DNA of 64,000 bases from Candidatus Delongbacteria bacterium (lineage in GTDB: Bacteria; CAIWAD01), in assembly GCA_041675285.1 (NCBI GenBank), contig JBAYTZ010000003.1, forward strand, positions 248,001-312,000. Direction: 5' to 3'. The notes beneath the pieces were generated by a model. That model did not search any database. It saw nothing but the letters and a program-made list of their open reading frames with translations, and was not told where the DNA came from. Position 1 is the stretch's first letter, and each line of letters begins with the position of its first letter. Positions 63,944-64,000 of the stretch are shown piece after piece. The position numbers and the translations under genes are program-made.

Positions 63944-64000
63944 GTCCGCGACTCTTCCGCAACGCCCGCGTTCCGGCCGGCGGCGACGCCACGCGCGTGC
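63940..64000 (+). CDS. Start of a gene, probable amidohydrolase
   Basis: GTG 63940 overlaps the ygfK-like stop (GTGA). Only 20 codons are in the window: V-S-P-R-L-F-R-N-A-R-V-P. The LFRNARV start resembles dihydropyrimidinase/SsnA-type hydrolases, which accompany ygfK and xdhD in E. coli. Weakly supported. Confidence 0.45.
   Translation, partial: MSPRLFRNARVPAGGDATRV

Overview
The window is GC-rich, densely coded DNA of a Gram-negative bacterium. It carries lipid A genes (lpxB, lpxK, a DUF374 acyltransferase), the LPS exporter permeases lptF and lptG, an OmpA-type lipoprotein, and many proteins with Sec signal peptides. No rRNA or marker protein here fixes the phylum. The gene mix (DUF164 zinc-ribbon protein, rnpB, recJ; MutS2; giant multi-domain subtilases; a molybdenum hydroxylase cluster) would suit a poorly sampled phylum near the FCB group or a candidate phylum, which is inference only. 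Genes are tightly packed, with many ATGA or GTGA stop/start overlaps.

Layout. (1) 1-19.1 kb, minus strand: four tandem copies of one cassette, a small exported helical protein A, a second one B, and a ~1350-residue exported S8 protease C, joined by 4-bp overlaps. Copies 1 and 2 are closest, copies 3 and 4 have diverged, and copy 4 has lost A and carries a double B-like protein. This array is the most unusual part of the window. (2) 19.3-24.2 kb, plus: DUF1569 protein, mutS2, dnaG. (3) 24.5-29.5 kb, minus: YccA-like membrane protein, lptF, lptG and a hybrid histidine kinase. (4) 29.9-31.3 kb, minus: a 6-pyruvoyl-tetrahydropterin synthase of animal-like sequence followed by a sepiapterin-reductase-like SDR, a possible biopterin pair. 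(5) 31.4-35.5 kb, plus: inositol monophosphatase, DUF164 protein, the RNase P RNA gene, recJ.

(6) 35.5-41.4 kb is an accessory belt: a HicA/HicB pair, an acyl-CoA dehydrogenase, an AT-rich DUF3883 nuclease-like gene, an AAA/DUF4143 ATPase behind a 22-bp perfect palindrome, two RRM RNA-binding proteins with matching leaders, and a second HicB/HicA pair. (7) 41.4-45.6 kb, plus: MBL-fold hydrolase, thiolase, 3-hydroxyacyl-CoA dehydrogenase and a divergent acyl-CoA dehydrogenase (fatty-acid or butyrate-type metabolism). (8) 45.7-50.7 kb, plus: nusB, lpxB, DUF374 acyltransferase, lpxK, nadB in one overlapping operon. (9) 50.8-54.3 kb: OmpA-family lipoprotein (minus), pentaheme cytochrome (plus), methyltransferase (minus). 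(10) 54.5-64.0 kb, plus: an eight-gene molybdenum hydroxylase operon with a three-subunit xanthine-dehydrogenase-type enzyme, XdhC and MocA-type cofactor maturation proteins, a fused XdhD-like hydroxylase, a shortened YgfK-like iron-sulfur protein and the start of a probable amidohydrolase. It points to purine or related N-heterocycle catabolism, perhaps with the labile-selenium type of enzyme.

Several gene-free spacers hold inverted-repeat elements ending in TCACCACRRAG-like arms, which look like an interspersed repeat family. I see no rRNA, tRNA, CRISPR array, IS element or prophage.
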